The notes below the pieces were generated by a model. It ran no database searches. It saw only the letters and a program-made list of their open reading frames with translations, and was not told the origin of the DNA. From JBCBSZ01 sp039197885 (lineage in GTDB: Bacteria > Actinomycetota > Acidimicrobiia > Acidimicrobiales > Poriferisodalaceae), in the NCBI GenBank assembly GCA_039197885.1, contig JBCCTY010000001.1, positions 1-64,000 of the forward strand: 64,000 nt of DNA, in the 5' to 3' direction. Positions 33,886 to 41,921 of this stretch are shown in pieces (the first letter of the stretch is position 1; the number at the start of each line of letters is the position of its first letter). The position numbers were made by a program, and so were the translations under genes.

Positions 33886-35139
33886 TCAGGCGGGCGCCGG
33901 GTTCGGCGCGTCCGGGTCCTGGTCGTCGGGATCGGCGTCGTCGGGGCCGCCGACGACGGTCATGTTCTGCGGGATCATCCAGCCACCGATGGCCGGGTCG
34001 CTCGGCAGGTTGATGCGCTGGCGGGCCTCGTTGCCCTCGAAGATCCCCCACTGTCGGCCCTTCACCAGGGCCTCGAGGGTGCTCTTGAAGTCGGTGCGGA
34101 GGAACCCGGCGACGTCGTGCTCGGCGAACCGGCCGGCCGGGTTCAGCCACTCGGCCGAGATCCGCTGGCTGATGCGCTGGAGCAGCTGGCCGAAGGTGTA
34201 GATCAGCGTGACGATCTGCTGCTGCTCGAGCCCGGTGCCCCAGTTGGACGAGCTGTCGAAGTCGGCCAGCGTGAACGGCGGGAGCCCGAACCATCGGGCC
34301 GCCTCCCGGACCTGGAAGCCGCGGGACTCGATGAACTGGGCGTCCTCGGGTGGCATGTCGAGCCGCTGGTACTTCGCGCCGTTGTCGAGCACGGCGACGT
34401 CGTGGGCGTTGCGCAGGCCGGCGGCGACCTGACGCCACCGGGCCCGGATGCGCTGCGCCTTCACCGGCGACAGCGCGGCGTCGGTCGTGATCATCCCGCC
34501 GACGAGAGTGCCGTTGGCGAAGAGCCGACCGCCGTACTCCTCGGCGGCCAACGCGAGGCCGATGCCCTGGCGGGCCAGCCCGATCACCGAGAGGCCCTGC
34601 ACCCCGTCGAGGCTGATCGACGGGATGTGGAAGATGTCGGCGCTGGTGACACCGCGCTGGACGTTGCCGTCGGCGTCGGTGATGTCGAACACCTTCCCGA
34701 ACGGGTTCGACGCCGTGCGCCGGTCCCGGTCGCGGTAGGGCTTCGCGTGCCGGGGGTGGATCGGCTCCACGTAGCGCAGCCGGCCAGCCATGTCGTGGTA
34801 CTTCAGGCCGTAGAAGTTGCCGTGCGCGACGACCCGGTCGACGAGGAGCTCGTAGAACTCGAACGGGGTCATGTCCGGGTGCGGAGCGTCGACGATCGTG
34901 CCTCGGACCCGCTGGCGTGCAGACTCATCGCCCTCGTACACCTTCAGCGGCAGACTCGCCGTCACCCCGGCCACGATCGCCCGAGCTCGGAAGATCGCCG
35001 AGAACCGCATCGCGGTGTCCTCGTTCACGGTGATGCCCGACGCCGTTGGCGGAGCGCCCATGAACGCCAGCGCGGCATCGCTCGAGGACTCGACCAGCTG
35101 GGAGACGGTGGCCCGCTTGATGGCGTCGCCGAGGGTCAC
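33886..35139 (-). CDS. Portal protein, HK97 family
   Basis: 417 residues; forms the ring through which DNA enters and leaves the head. Recognisable: NEDTAMRFSAIFRARAIVAGVTASLPLKVYE, FYELLVDRVVAHGNFYGLKY, IFHIPSISLDGVQGLSVIGLARQGIGLALAAEEYGGRLFANG and PPFTLADFDSSSNWGTGLEQQ. GTG 35139 overlaps the upstream membrane-protein stop (GTGA). Confidence 0.93.
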   Translation of the reverse strand: MTLGDAIKRATVSQLVESSSDAALAFMGAPPTASGITVNEDTAMRFSAIFRARAIVAGVTASLPLKVYEGDESARQRVRGTIVDAPHPDMTPFEFYELLVDRVVAHGNFYGLKYHDMAGRLRYVEPIHPRHAKPYRDRDRRTASNPFGKVFDITDADGNVQRGVTSADIFHIPSISLDGVQGLSVIGLARQGIGLALAAEEYGGRLFANGTLVGGMITTDAALSPVKAQRIRARWRQVAAGLRNAHDVAVLDNGAKYQRLDMPPEDAQFIESRGFQVREAARWFGLPPFTLADFDSSSNWGTGLEQQQIVTLIYTFGQLLQRISQRISAEWLNPAGRFAEHDVAGFLRTDFKSTLEALVKGRQWGIFEGNEARQRINLPSDPAIGGWMIPQNMTVVGGPDDADPDDQDPDAPNPAPA

Positions 35140-35459
35140 TCGTCGTCACCCCGGCTGCCGGCGGCCAGCCGGAGCCCGATGAGGGTGCCGACGTTCTCGG
35201 CGTTCGCTGCGAGCACCAGCAACAGCCCACCGACGAGCAGCCCGAGCGCCGGTGCGACCAGCCACCCCGCCGCGGCGACCATTACCGCACCGGCCTTCTC
35301 GGCCAGCTGACGCCCCACCGACCGCCACGGCACCGCCAGCGCAACTGCGACCACACTGGCGAGGACCGCTCGCGCAACCCGCTCCGGGACCATCGACACC
35401 CACAGGAGAGCGGCGGTCGTTGAGTTCGAGGCCGAGCGCGCCGGCCGAAGGATGCTCAC
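35136..35459 (-). CDS. Small membrane protein between terminase and portal
   Basis: 107 residues with two to three hydrophobic helices (AVLASVVAVALAVPW, AGAVMVAAAGWLVAPALGLLVGGLLLVLAANA). GTG 35459 overlaps the terminase stop (GTGA). Its place between packaging and portal genes is unusual for a membrane protein; function unknown. Confidence 0.65.
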   Translation of the reverse strand: MSILRPARSASNSTTAALLWVSMVPERVARAVLASVVAVALAVPWRSVGRQLAEKAGAVMVAAAGWLVAPALGLLVGGLLLVLAANAENVGTLIGLRLAAGSRGDDE

Positions 35460-37099
35460 CACAGGTTCGGCTCCTTCGAGTCGGTCGGCATGCCGGCGCC
35501 GGCAGCGATGGCGTCGCGCCGGGCCTCATGGGCGAGCACGGCGCAGACGTGCAGGTCGATCTTGCGGCCGTCGTCGGGCTTGCCGATCGTCCACCCGCGG
35601 GTGTCGGTATCGATCCAGGTCTTCGATGGCCGGCGGTCGGCAGCCAGGATGTGCGAGCGGAGCAACGGGTCCCCGTCGTGCACGATCGACGGCGGACTCT
35701 CCTCGGTCCCACCGAGGTCGACCCAGAAGGCGTAGACCGCCAGGGTCATCTTGCGGTCCTGGATCGTGTGGAACGGCTTCACGACCTTCTCTCCGTAGGC
35801 GGCCTGCCAGTCGGCGATCTCGGAGTCCCAGCCCGGCGGATCCGGGTACATCGCCACCACCCGGTAGCGGCGGAACGCCTCGGCCACGGCGTCGTGGACC
35901 TCGCGGCGGGGGATCTCGCTGTAAGGCCCGGTCACGCCGGGCTCCCAGTACCCGAGCACCTTCGTGTAGCCGTCGGAGAGCCGAGCAGCCACCAAGCCGG
36001 TGCCGTCCCGGAACCGCGAGCCGTCGAAGCCCAGAGCGATCGCCTCGCCCGGACGGAGACCGGCCTCGCCGAGACGTGCATCGCGAGCGGCGTCCCACCG
36101 GTCCACTCCGACGGCCTTGCGGTCGCTGGAGCGGCGCCAGTTCAGCCACACCCGCGCCCAATAGGTCCGGTCCGTCTTCGGGTCGTCGTAGCGGCGGGCG
36201 ATGCCCCACAGGTCCGACCAATCCAGGCCCGAGTCGAAGTCGAGACCCGAGGCCTCCTCCAGCGCGGCGACGCGCTGCTCCGGGTCGTCGAGGTCGTAGT
36301 GCTCACTCGCCGAGAGCTCGATGAACAACCGATCGGTGTCGACCCGCTCGTTCGCGATGTCGTCGTCGACCGCGAGCATGATCTCCTCGAGCAACGAACC
36401 CTCGCCGGGCTCGAACTCGGTGGAGGTGATGAACGACCAGGCGTCGTTCGCGGCGACCTTGTAGAGGTTCTCCGACATCGTGTCGTACGCCTGGATGTGA
36501 CGATGCGTCGTCATCCGGTGCGGCTCGTCGAAGTGCTGGAACGTCGTCAGCGCACCATCACGAGCACCAGGCGAACCGGCCATCGCCCGGATCAGGCCGC
36601 CGCCGTCGGCTCGAGTGATGCGCTCCTCGCCCACGCTGTAGACGGCGCCGAGCGGGCAGGCATCGGACCGGAGCATGGACTGCAGCGTGCTGAACGCCAG
36701 TTCCTCGGACTGCTCCGAGGTGAAAGCGATCATCGGGATGTACGGCGACCGCAGCCCGGCACCGATCGGCTGGCCGTCCTCGTCCCAGCCAACGCAGCGC
36801 ACCGGGGCTTCCGGATCGGCCTCCATTGCCGTGATCCCCGAGGCCGCCTCGGTCTTCGCCGTCCCCTTGCGGAGGACGACCACGACTTCCTTCCAGCGGC
36901 GACGACCCGCCTGCGGGTGGCTCTGCGGCCAGACCTCGTAGGCCCGCACCATGATCGCCTGCCACAGCTTCGCCAGCCGCAGCGGTTCGTCTTGCTGCGG
37001 CCCGGGGCCGTGCACCAGGTTGGCGTGCATCCGCCGGATCAACTGCGGACCCAGCGACGGCAGCGGCTCAGCCGGCGCCGGCGGCCACGACCGGATCAC
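35456..37099 (-). CDS. terL: Terminase large subunit
   Basis: 547-residue packaging motor. The ATPase half has a deviant Walker A, VVLRKGTAKTE (74-84), and Walker B FQHFDE (187-192) with the catalytic Asp-Glu. The nuclease half starts LGFDGSRFRDGTGLVAARL with the first acidic metal ligand, and VVAMYPDPPGWDSEIADWQ follows. GTG 37099 overlaps the small-subunit stop (GTGA). Its relatives are the terminases of actinobacterial siphoviruses. Confidence 0.93.
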   Translation of the reverse strand: MIRSWPPAPAEPLPSLGPQLIRRMHANLVHGPGPQQDEPLRLAKLWQAIMVRAYEVWPQSHPQAGRRRWKEVVVVLRKGTAKTEAASGITAMEADPEAPVRCVGWDEDGQPIGAGLRSPYIPMIAFTSEQSEELAFSTLQSMLRSDACPLGAVYSVGEERITRADGGGLIRAMAGSPGARDGALTTFQHFDEPHRMTTHRHIQAYDTMSENLYKVAANDAWSFITSTEFEPGEGSLLEEIMLAVDDDIANERVDTDRLFIELSASEHYDLDDPEQRVAALEEASGLDFDSGLDWSDLWGIARRYDDPKTDRTYWARVWLNWRRSSDRKAVGVDRWDAARDARLGEAGLRPGEAIALGFDGSRFRDGTGLVAARLSDGYTKVLGYWEPGVTGPYSEIPRREVHDAVAEAFRRYRVVAMYPDPPGWDSEIADWQAAYGEKVVKPFHTIQDRKMTLAVYAFWVDLGGTEESPPSIVHDGDPLLRSHILAADRRPSKTWIDTDTRGWTIGKPDDGRKIDLHVCAVLAHEARRDAIAAGAGMPTDSKEPNLW

Positions 37100-37569
37100 G
37101 CCGTCTCGGCGCCGCCGTTGATCACACTGAAGATCGGGTGATCGACCTCGACGACGTCCTGGGCATCCGACTGCCGCGCGGCCTGTGCCTTCGGCGACGG
37201 CGACGCCGCCCCGGTCGCCCGGATCCGCAGCGCCATCCGATCAGCGACCGTCGCGCCCAAGCGCTGGCCGGCGAGGCGGAGCTCCGACGCCAGCTCCTTT
37301 GGGTGCCCCTCGCGCTGGAAGCGCTCCATCAGCGGCAGCATCACGCCCTCGAGGTAGGCCCAGTCGGTGTCGTCGTAGAGCGTCGCCATCGACGACGACG
37401 TCATCGCCCGCCACCACGACTTCGTGGCCTTGTGCCAGCCGCCACGCTGGCCCTTCTTCGGGATCCCGCGAAGCTGCTTGCCCGGCGCTGCGGGGAGCTC
37501 CGTCCACGGAGCCTGACCACCCGAACGGCGCGCTCGGTTCGGATCGGGAGCGGGACCACGACCAGCCAT
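37096..37569 (-). CDS. terS: Terminase small subunit
   Basis: 157-residue DNA-recognition subunit for packaging. AGRGPAPDPNRARRSGGQAPWTELP at the start, KATKSWWRAMTSSSMATLYDDTDWAYLEGV in the middle and ELASELRLAGQRLGATVADRMALRI near the end are typical of actinophage small terminases. GAGGAGGTGC just before ATG 37569 is a strong ribosome binding site. Confidence 0.88.
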   Translation of the reverse strand: MAGRGPAPDPNRARRSGGQAPWTELPAAPGKQLRGIPKKGQRGGWHKATKSWWRAMTSSSMATLYDDTDWAYLEGVMLPLMERFQREGHPKELASELRLAGQRLGATVADRMALRIRATGAASPSPKAQAARQSDAQDVVEVDHPIFSVINGGAETA

Positions 37570-37601
37570 CGAGCACCTCCTCAAGACGCGAGACTCGCTC
37601 C

Positions 37602-37880
37602 ATGGCCAACTGGTACCCGACGAACGTGAACGAACGAGACCCGTGGGGCATGGCGTTCTACGAACAGCGCGGTTATGAGCTCTACCCGACGTCGGCCAAC
37701 AACCGGGACGAGTGGGGAACGCCCGCCTTCCGGATCGACGGCAGGCACGTGTACCCGTCGAGGACCAACACCGACTACCGAAGCGGGCGGGTCGCCTTCG
37801 AGATTCGCGACTCGCAGGTCTTCCCGGCGCCCGAGAACAGCTACTACCCGCAGGGCCATCCGGTGTTCGACATCCGCTGA
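37602..37880 (+). CDS. Four-repeat YPT protein, opposite strand to the late genes
   Basis: A 92-residue protein made almost wholly of four tandem units of 23, 23, 23 and 20 residues. The first two begin WYPTNVNERDPWGMAFYEQR and LYPTSANNRDEWGTPAFRID; the shared pattern is hYPTxxNxRDxWGxPAFxIxxxx. It should fold as a small repetitive beta structure. The start codon is only 32 bases from the divergent terS start, with no strong ribosome binding site, so its promoter must overlap terS or it is leaderless. Being against the late operon it may be a lysogenic or early moron gene. Function unknown. Confidence 0.7.
   Translation: MANWYPTNVNERDPWGMAFYEQRGYELYPTSANNRDEWGTPAFRIDGRHVYPSRTNTDYRSGRVAFEIRDSQVFPAPENSYYPQGHPVFDIR
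37611..37877 (+). repeat. Four 69-base coding repeats of the YPT protein
   Basis: Units cover residues 4-26, 27-49, 50-72 and 73-92. The Tyr/Phe-Pro pair opens each unit, and Gly-x-x-x/Pro-Ala/Val-Phe-x-Ile recurs at fixed spacing; the base sequences have diverged. Confidence 0.75.
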
Positions 37881-37970
37881 AGCTTCGGCAAGCCCCAGAC
37901 TTGCGCGGCCCCCGGGGCCAACCTCACCGGCGGTCGTGGAGGCCCAGGTCAGAGAGGTTTGCCCGCCCCC

Positions 37971-38411
37971 CTACTCCAGGTCGACCGGCAGTGAGCGATC
38001 GGCGAGCTTGAAGTGATCACGGACCAGCACGAGGTACTCACGTCGGGCCTGGACGCGCTCTGGTCGCGGCTTCTGGGCGCTGACGGCGCCGACCATCTCT
38101 CGGGCTGCGTTGATCATCGGTTTCGGTAGGAGCATCTCGGCTCGCGCGTACGCCTCGAAGACTCGGTCCACTCGCTCCATCGCACCCGTGGGTTGATCGA
38201 AGCTCATGTGCAGCAGGTAGACGGCTCTGGCCAGCTCGTCTGCCGCCTCAAACTGCTCAGAGCGGATGCGTTCGTAGTCCTCCCGAGCCGCCCTGCGTCG
38301 CTCCCGCCTGATCTCGAACCACTGAGCCAGTGCGGTGGCGGTAACGGTGATGAGCGCTCCGGCGATCCCGAACAGGCCGGCGATCGCTACGTCCGAGAGC
38401 GCGAGGGTCAC
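37971..38411 (-). CDS. Membrane-anchored helical protein
   Basis: 146 residues: one N-terminal membrane helix (VAIAGLFGIAGALITVTATALAQWF) followed by charged helices (EIRRERRRAAREDYERIRSEQFEAADELARAVYLL). Similar anchored helical proteins are found in phages and mobile elements with no firm function. GTG 38411 overlaps the HNH gene stop (GTGA). Confidence 0.65.
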   Translation of the reverse strand: MTLALSDVAIAGLFGIAGALITVTATALAQWFEIRRERRRAAREDYERIRSEQFEAADELARAVYLLHMSFDQPTGAMERVDRVFEAYARAEMLLPKPMINAAREMVGAVSAQKPRPERVQARREYLVLVRDHFKLADRSLPVDLE

Positions 38412-38770
38412 TGGCTCAGCCTCTCACGCTCGGCTCGCCTCACCGCGCCCTGCCTGCTGTTCTCGCTGCGGCAGAGCACCCGCCGTCCGATCACCACGCC
38501 GCCGGTGTCTTGGAGCGGTGGCACGTGGTCGCTGGTGAGCTGGCCGGGTGCAACGGGGTGGGGCTGGTGTCCGGTCTCGGGTGCGCCGGGGCACCACCAC
38601 CCGTGGGTCTCGACGTGCTCGGCGATGAGGCGCTCGGCTGCTCGGCGCTCGGCGTTGGTGGCTCGGACTCGGGCGCCGGGGTCGTCGGCTCGGTGCGAGC
38701 GGGCGGGCACGTGCTGGTGCTTGGGGCACGGTGCGGGGAGGGGGCAGGCGGCGACTGGGCAGCGGCTCAT
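38408..38770 (-). CDS. HNH endonuclease
   Basis: 120 residues. A cysteine-rich start (CPVAACPLPAPCPKH) and the HNH core TSDHVPPLQDTGGVVIGRRVLCRSENSRQG with the catalytic His in SDHV and the Asn in SENS. HNH proteins next to terminase genes cut DNA at cos ends in HK97-like phages; that role suits the position three genes before terL. ATG 38770 was preferred to the earlier in-frame start. Confidence 0.75.
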   Translation of the reverse strand: MSRCPVAACPLPAPCPKHQHVPARSHRADDPGARVRATNAERRAAERLIAEHVETHGWWCPGAPETGHQPHPVAPGQLTSDHVPPLQDTGGVVIGRRVLCRSENSRQGAVRRAERERLSQ

Positions 38771-38849
38771 TGGACGCACATCTCGAACCCGTAGCGACAC
38801 CATACACGAGGGCTCGCTGACCTGCAGGGATGGTGCGGCGCTTCCGTCG

Positions 38850-39023
38850 TCACTCGGGCATCTCGATCTCGATGCTGTCGCCTACGGCCCACAGGTCGCG
38901 TTCGGGTGAGTGGATCTCGAAGACGTAGGTCGCACCCACCGACACCCAGTGCTCCAACTCGCTGAGCCTGCTGGCGTCTACGGAACGGGCCCGAACCTCG
39001 GTGATGGTTCCAATGAGCTTCAC
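38850..39023 (-). CDS. Small hypothetical protein (57 aa)
   Basis: Starts at GTG 39023 with GGGAGG five bases upstream and runs KLIGTITEVRARSVDASRL to GDSIEIEMPE, a small beta-rich protein. The frame extends upstream, but that part is a shadow of the next gene. Its start overlaps that gene's stop (GTGA). Function unknown. Confidence 0.6.
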   Translation of the reverse strand: MKLIGTITEVRARSVDASRLSELEHWVSVGATYVFEIHSPERDLWAVGDSIEIEMPE

Positions 39024-39733
39024 GATGCCTCCCGGTGGTGGACCTTGGGCCACTTGCCTCGGTCTCGGTGGTGTTGGAGCTCGGCGATCGACGGGGCCCG
39101 CAGGTGCCTCGACGCGAACGTGTGGCAGCTCTTGCACACTGGGATCCGGGGCGGCTCTTCGCCTGCGTCAGCGACGAGCGGGCCGGCGTTGCGGTCCCCG
39201 ATCCTCGGCTCGTCGCCCTCGCGCATGACCTGGCCGTGCCAGCGGCAGGCGGGCCGCCACTTGGTGCCGTCCCACACCGTGTCGGTGCCTTCCTTGCCGG
39301 TGGTCTCGGCTTCGACCGTGGCGGTGACCTTCAGGATCGCGAACCGCAGGCGCCTGGTCGCGGCCTCGGCCTCCTCGGCGGCTTCGAGGATCTCGCGCTC
39401 GAGCTGACGGCTGTGCTGTCGTCGGGATCGTCGACCCTCGACGCGTGCGACTGCACCTGCCTCGACGGAAGTGAGTGGCACGGTGACCTTCCGGTCGGGG
39501 TGCTCGGGATCGTCGATCTCGGCGCCGCCACCTCCGCGACCGGTGCCGTCGAGGTTGGGCGAGCGAAGGCCGTCATCAGCGTCGTCGACATCGGGGTCGT
39601 CGAGCAGCGTCAGCGCGAGCTCGAGGCGGGACATCTTCGGTCGGCCGGACACCTTCACCTCGTCGCTGACGTGGAGCATGTCGCGGCGCGCCTGGTCAAC
39701 GACGCCGGGAAGCCGGCCTCGGGGGATGCTCAT
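39020..39733 (-). CDS. Hypothetical protein with zinc-site-like cysteines and histidines
   Basis: 237 residues. A start typical of phage regulatory or terminase-linked proteins (RLPGVVDQARRDMLHVSDEV), a helical middle (RRSRRQHSRQLEREILEAAEEAEAATRRL), then CRWHGQVM and CKSCHTFASRHLRAPSIAELQHH, which could hold a zinc ion. No family recognised. It overlaps the DUF3987 gene end by four bases. Confidence 0.65.
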   Translation of the reverse strand: MSIPRGRLPGVVDQARRDMLHVSDEVKVSGRPKMSRLELALTLLDDPDVDDADDGLRSPNLDGTGRGGGGAEIDDPEHPDRKVTVPLTSVEAGAVARVEGRRSRRQHSRQLEREILEAAEEAEAATRRLRFAILKVTATVEAETTGKEGTDTVWDGTKWRPACRWHGQVMREGDEPRIGDRNAGPLVADAGEEPPRIPVCKSCHTFASRHLRAPSIAELQHHRDRGKWPKVHHREAS

Positions 39734-41478
39734 GCTGCGTCTCCTGGGTCGGGGTCGGGTAGGGCGTTGGCGCCGGCGATGAGCTCGTCGAGGAGTTCGT
39801 CGTTGGCGACGACGTGCAGCGAACGGTCGTTCGGTTGGCGCGCATGGCGCGCAGATCCAGGTTCAGGGGCAGAGGGAGTGCTCAGGGAAGGAGGAGGAGG
39901 AACGCGCGAACCTTTAGTGACATGCGCGCCATGCGCGCCACCTTCGTCGACGCTGAGTGGTTCTGACCCGTTTCCGTGGTCAAGGTGGCGCGCATGGCAC
40001 AAGGTGGCGCGCAGGTCGGGGTGGCACTCGAACTCGTTCCTCTGGCCTCGCTTCGGGGTCCGCCAGTTGGGCCGGAGGGGCCTGACGAGGTCTCGCTCGA
40101 CGAGTCGGGCGACGAGGTCGAGGAGTTCCTCGGCGGTGTCACGGGACCGCCGGAAGCGGCCACCACGGTTGATGTCCCGAGTCGTGAAGATCGGGTTGTC
40201 GTGCTCGTTCACGAGCCAGTCGATGAGGTCCTGGGCTTCAGCCATCTCGGGGCTCAGGTCGCCGTAGGCGGCGACGGCGTGCCCGAGCCACCACTCGCCG
40301 ACGGCTTCGGCGCGACGGTAGGTGTGGATGTCGACGTCGTCGTTGGGGGTGAAGCCGTCGGCGACGTGGAGGATGAGGGCGAGGCGGAGCACGGAGCTGG
40401 TGACCTTCTCGGGGATCCCGGCGAGGGGGCTCAGGGGGCCGTCGGCGCCTCGTCGTGCTTCGAGGGTGTTCCGCCAGGCGTTGAACGCGTTGTAGGCGTC
40501 GGTGGCGAGCCGGTAGGTGATGTCGTCGGTGCGGCCCCATGGGTGGGTGCGGGTGATCTCGGTGAGGTGCTCGGTCCACTGGTGGGCGGCGACGGGGTCG
40601 AGGGGGTCGATGGTGGTGTAGTCCCGCTGGCCGACGAGGGAGGGCGGCACGGCGATCATGAACCGGTCGGAGAGCCCGCGGCCGGTGAAGTCGGGGTCGG
40701 CCTTGATGAGGGACTCGACGATGCGGGGCTGCGGGGTGAGGAGCATGGTGGCTCGGGCCCGTCGGATCTGGGCTGAGCGGGAGAGGCGGCTGACCTTCAC
40801 GTCGCCGCCGGACCAGGCTTGGAGGAGGGTCTGGATGTTGGCGGAGCGTCCGGTCTCGACGAGGCGGCTCACGGTGTCGAGCACGCCGGCTTCGTCGGAG
40901 AGCACGGCGACGGTGCCGCGGTTGGCGGCGAGGGCCTTCTCGAGGCTCTCGGTGTTGGTGTCGTCGAGGATCGGCTCTGGTTCGTCGGGGAGGGCGGCGT
41001 CGTCGAGGGCTTCGAGCGCGGCGATGAGCTCGTCGGTGTTGCCGCTCATCTCGGCGTCCTTCACGGCGAGCTCGGCGACCTTGCGGTGGGCGAGCGCGTG
41101 GCGGGCGGCGTCTTCGTGCTGGCGCTTCCACTGGTCGGCGAGGTCGTCGAGAGGGGCGGTGAGCGCGTTAAACACGGGGCTCTTGCCGCTCCCCGGTGGC
41201 ATGGCGCAGACGAGGTAGAGGTTCGCTGCTTCGGTCCAGCCGTCGGTGACGGTGAGGGTGGCGCGGCCGTGGGTGAGCGCAGCGGACAGGGTCCCCAGGG
41301 CGACGGTGACGGGCAGCTCGACGGGTACCCGCATGTGGGCGGCCAGGTTGTCGCACCGGGCCTGGATCCAGTGGGGGAGCACCCCTCGGGGGAACTCGGG
41401 GGCTGGTGGGGCGACGGGGAGCGGTACGGGCGGGTCCCAGGGGTCGCCGGCTCGTTGCTCGATGTCGTCGATGCTCAC
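39730..41478 (-). CDS. DUF3987-type replication ATPase
   Basis: 582 residues with Walker A PPGSGKS (94-100), VAVLSDEAGVLD as Walker B-like, then LQAWSGGDVKVSRLSRS and FTGRGLSDRFMIAVP, the pattern of DUF3987 (YfjI-like) proteins encoded in mobile elements beside primases and helicases. It is the probable replicative helicase-like protein of the phage. The C-terminal 100 residues include a winged-helix-like stretch and a disordered tail. Its start faces the promoter of the divergent RHH operon. Confidence 0.82.
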   Translation of the reverse strand: MSIDDIEQRAGDPWDPPVPLPVAPPAPEFPRGVLPHWIQARCDNLAAHMRVPVELPVTVALGTLSAALTHGRATLTVTDGWTEAANLYLVCAMPPGSGKSPVFNALTAPLDDLADQWKRQHEDAARHALAHRKVAELAVKDAEMSGNTDELIAALEALDDAALPDEPEPILDDTNTESLEKALAANRGTVAVLSDEAGVLDTVSRLVETGRSANIQTLLQAWSGGDVKVSRLSRSAQIRRARATMLLTPQPRIVESLIKADPDFTGRGLSDRFMIAVPPSLVGQRDYTTIDPLDPVAAHQWTEHLTEITRTHPWGRTDDITYRLATDAYNAFNAWRNTLEARRGADGPLSPLAGIPEKVTSSVLRLALILHVADGFTPNDDVDIHTYRRAEAVGEWWLGHAVAAYGDLSPEMAEAQDLIDWLVNEHDNPIFTTRDINRGGRFRRSRDTAEELLDLVARLVERDLVRPLRPNWRTPKRGQRNEFECHPDLRATLCHARHLDHGNGSEPLSVDEGGAHGAHVTKGSRVPPPPSLSTPSAPEPGSARHARQPNDRSLHVVANDELLDELIAGANALPDPDPGDAA

Positions 41479-41501
41479 CAGACGCCGATCGTCGTGGAAA
41501 A

Positions 41502-41537
41502 GCGGCGTCGTCTATTGACTTCGATTATGCGGCGTCG
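41502..41537. promoter_or_regulatory. Pair of 9-bp direct repeats, candidate RHH operator
   Basis: GCGGCGTCG occurs at 41502-41510 and again at 41529-41537, flanking the -35 box on one side and touching the -10 box on the other. A ribbon-helix-helix protein encoded just downstream would be a natural ligand; binding would repress both the RHH operon and perhaps the divergent DUF3987 gene. Confidence 0.55.
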
Positions 41538-41543
41538 GATAAT
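41515..41543 (+). promoter_or_regulatory. Near-consensus sigma-70-type promoter of the RHH operon
   Basis: TTGACT (41515-41520), a 17-base spacer and GATAAT (41538-41543). Six bases further is the ATG at 41550, so the transcript would start at or next to the start codon and be leaderless. This is the best promoter match I found in the prophage. Confidence 0.75.
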
Positions 41544-41549
41544 GGCTTC

Positions 41550-41765
41550 ATGAACGCCACGCAGATCTCGGCCACCAGCGACCGTATCCGCCACAACGTC
41601 GACGTCATCCGCTCGACCGAGTGGTCCGACGGGCACCCCGTCGAAGAGGACGACCTCGTCCCTGGGCGCATGGCTGCCATCGGTGGGTTCTCGCTTCCCG
41701 ACGAGTGCCGAGGCGGCTCCACCGACGACGTGATGCGCCTCCTGGAGTCCTGGGGCGCGTCGTGA
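41550..41765 (+). CDS. Small acidic protein, first gene of the RHH pair
   Basis: 71 residues with no recognised domain: DRIRHNVDVIRSTEWSDGHP, then VPGRMAAIGGFSLPDE and DDVMRLLESWGAS. The ATG sits at the expected transcription start of the promoter just upstream. It overlaps the RHH gene by GTGA, so the two are cotranslated, as in toxin-antitoxin or repressor pairs. Confidence 0.65.
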   Translation: MNATQISATSDRIRHNVDVIRSTEWSDGHPVEEDDLVPGRMAAIGGFSLPDECRGGSTDDVMRLLESWGAS

Positions 41766-41917
41766 GCCAGGGCCGTGGCCGACCGGCCGTGGGTCCTCGG
41801 GTCGCGGTGCGACTGCCAGTCGACGTGCTGGCTGAGGTCGATGCGTGGGCCGAGCAGCACGACTCGACGCGTGCCGAGGTGCTCCGGCAGATCGTGACCG
41901 ACTGGGCGCGGCAGTAG
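41762..41917 (+). CDS. Ribbon-helix-helix DNA-binding protein
   Basis: 51 residues: basic arm RGRPAVGP, beta strand RVAVRLP, then VDVLAEVDAWAEQHDSTRAEVLRQIVTDWARQ, a textbook RHH (CopG/Arc) fold of two helices. GTG 41762 overlaps the previous stop. It likely represses its own promoter through the GCGGCGTCG repeats and may hold part of the lytic/lysogenic switch or act as the antitoxin of the pair. Confidence 0.82.
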   Translation: MSQGRGRPAVGPRVAVRLPVDVLAEVDAWAEQHDSTRAEVLRQIVTDWARQ

Positions 41918-41921
41918 CCAT

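Noticed and set aside
37906..37919. GGCC-rich palindrome between convergent genes as a terminator
   Set aside because: The stem is only about four base pairs with a tight loop and no T-run.
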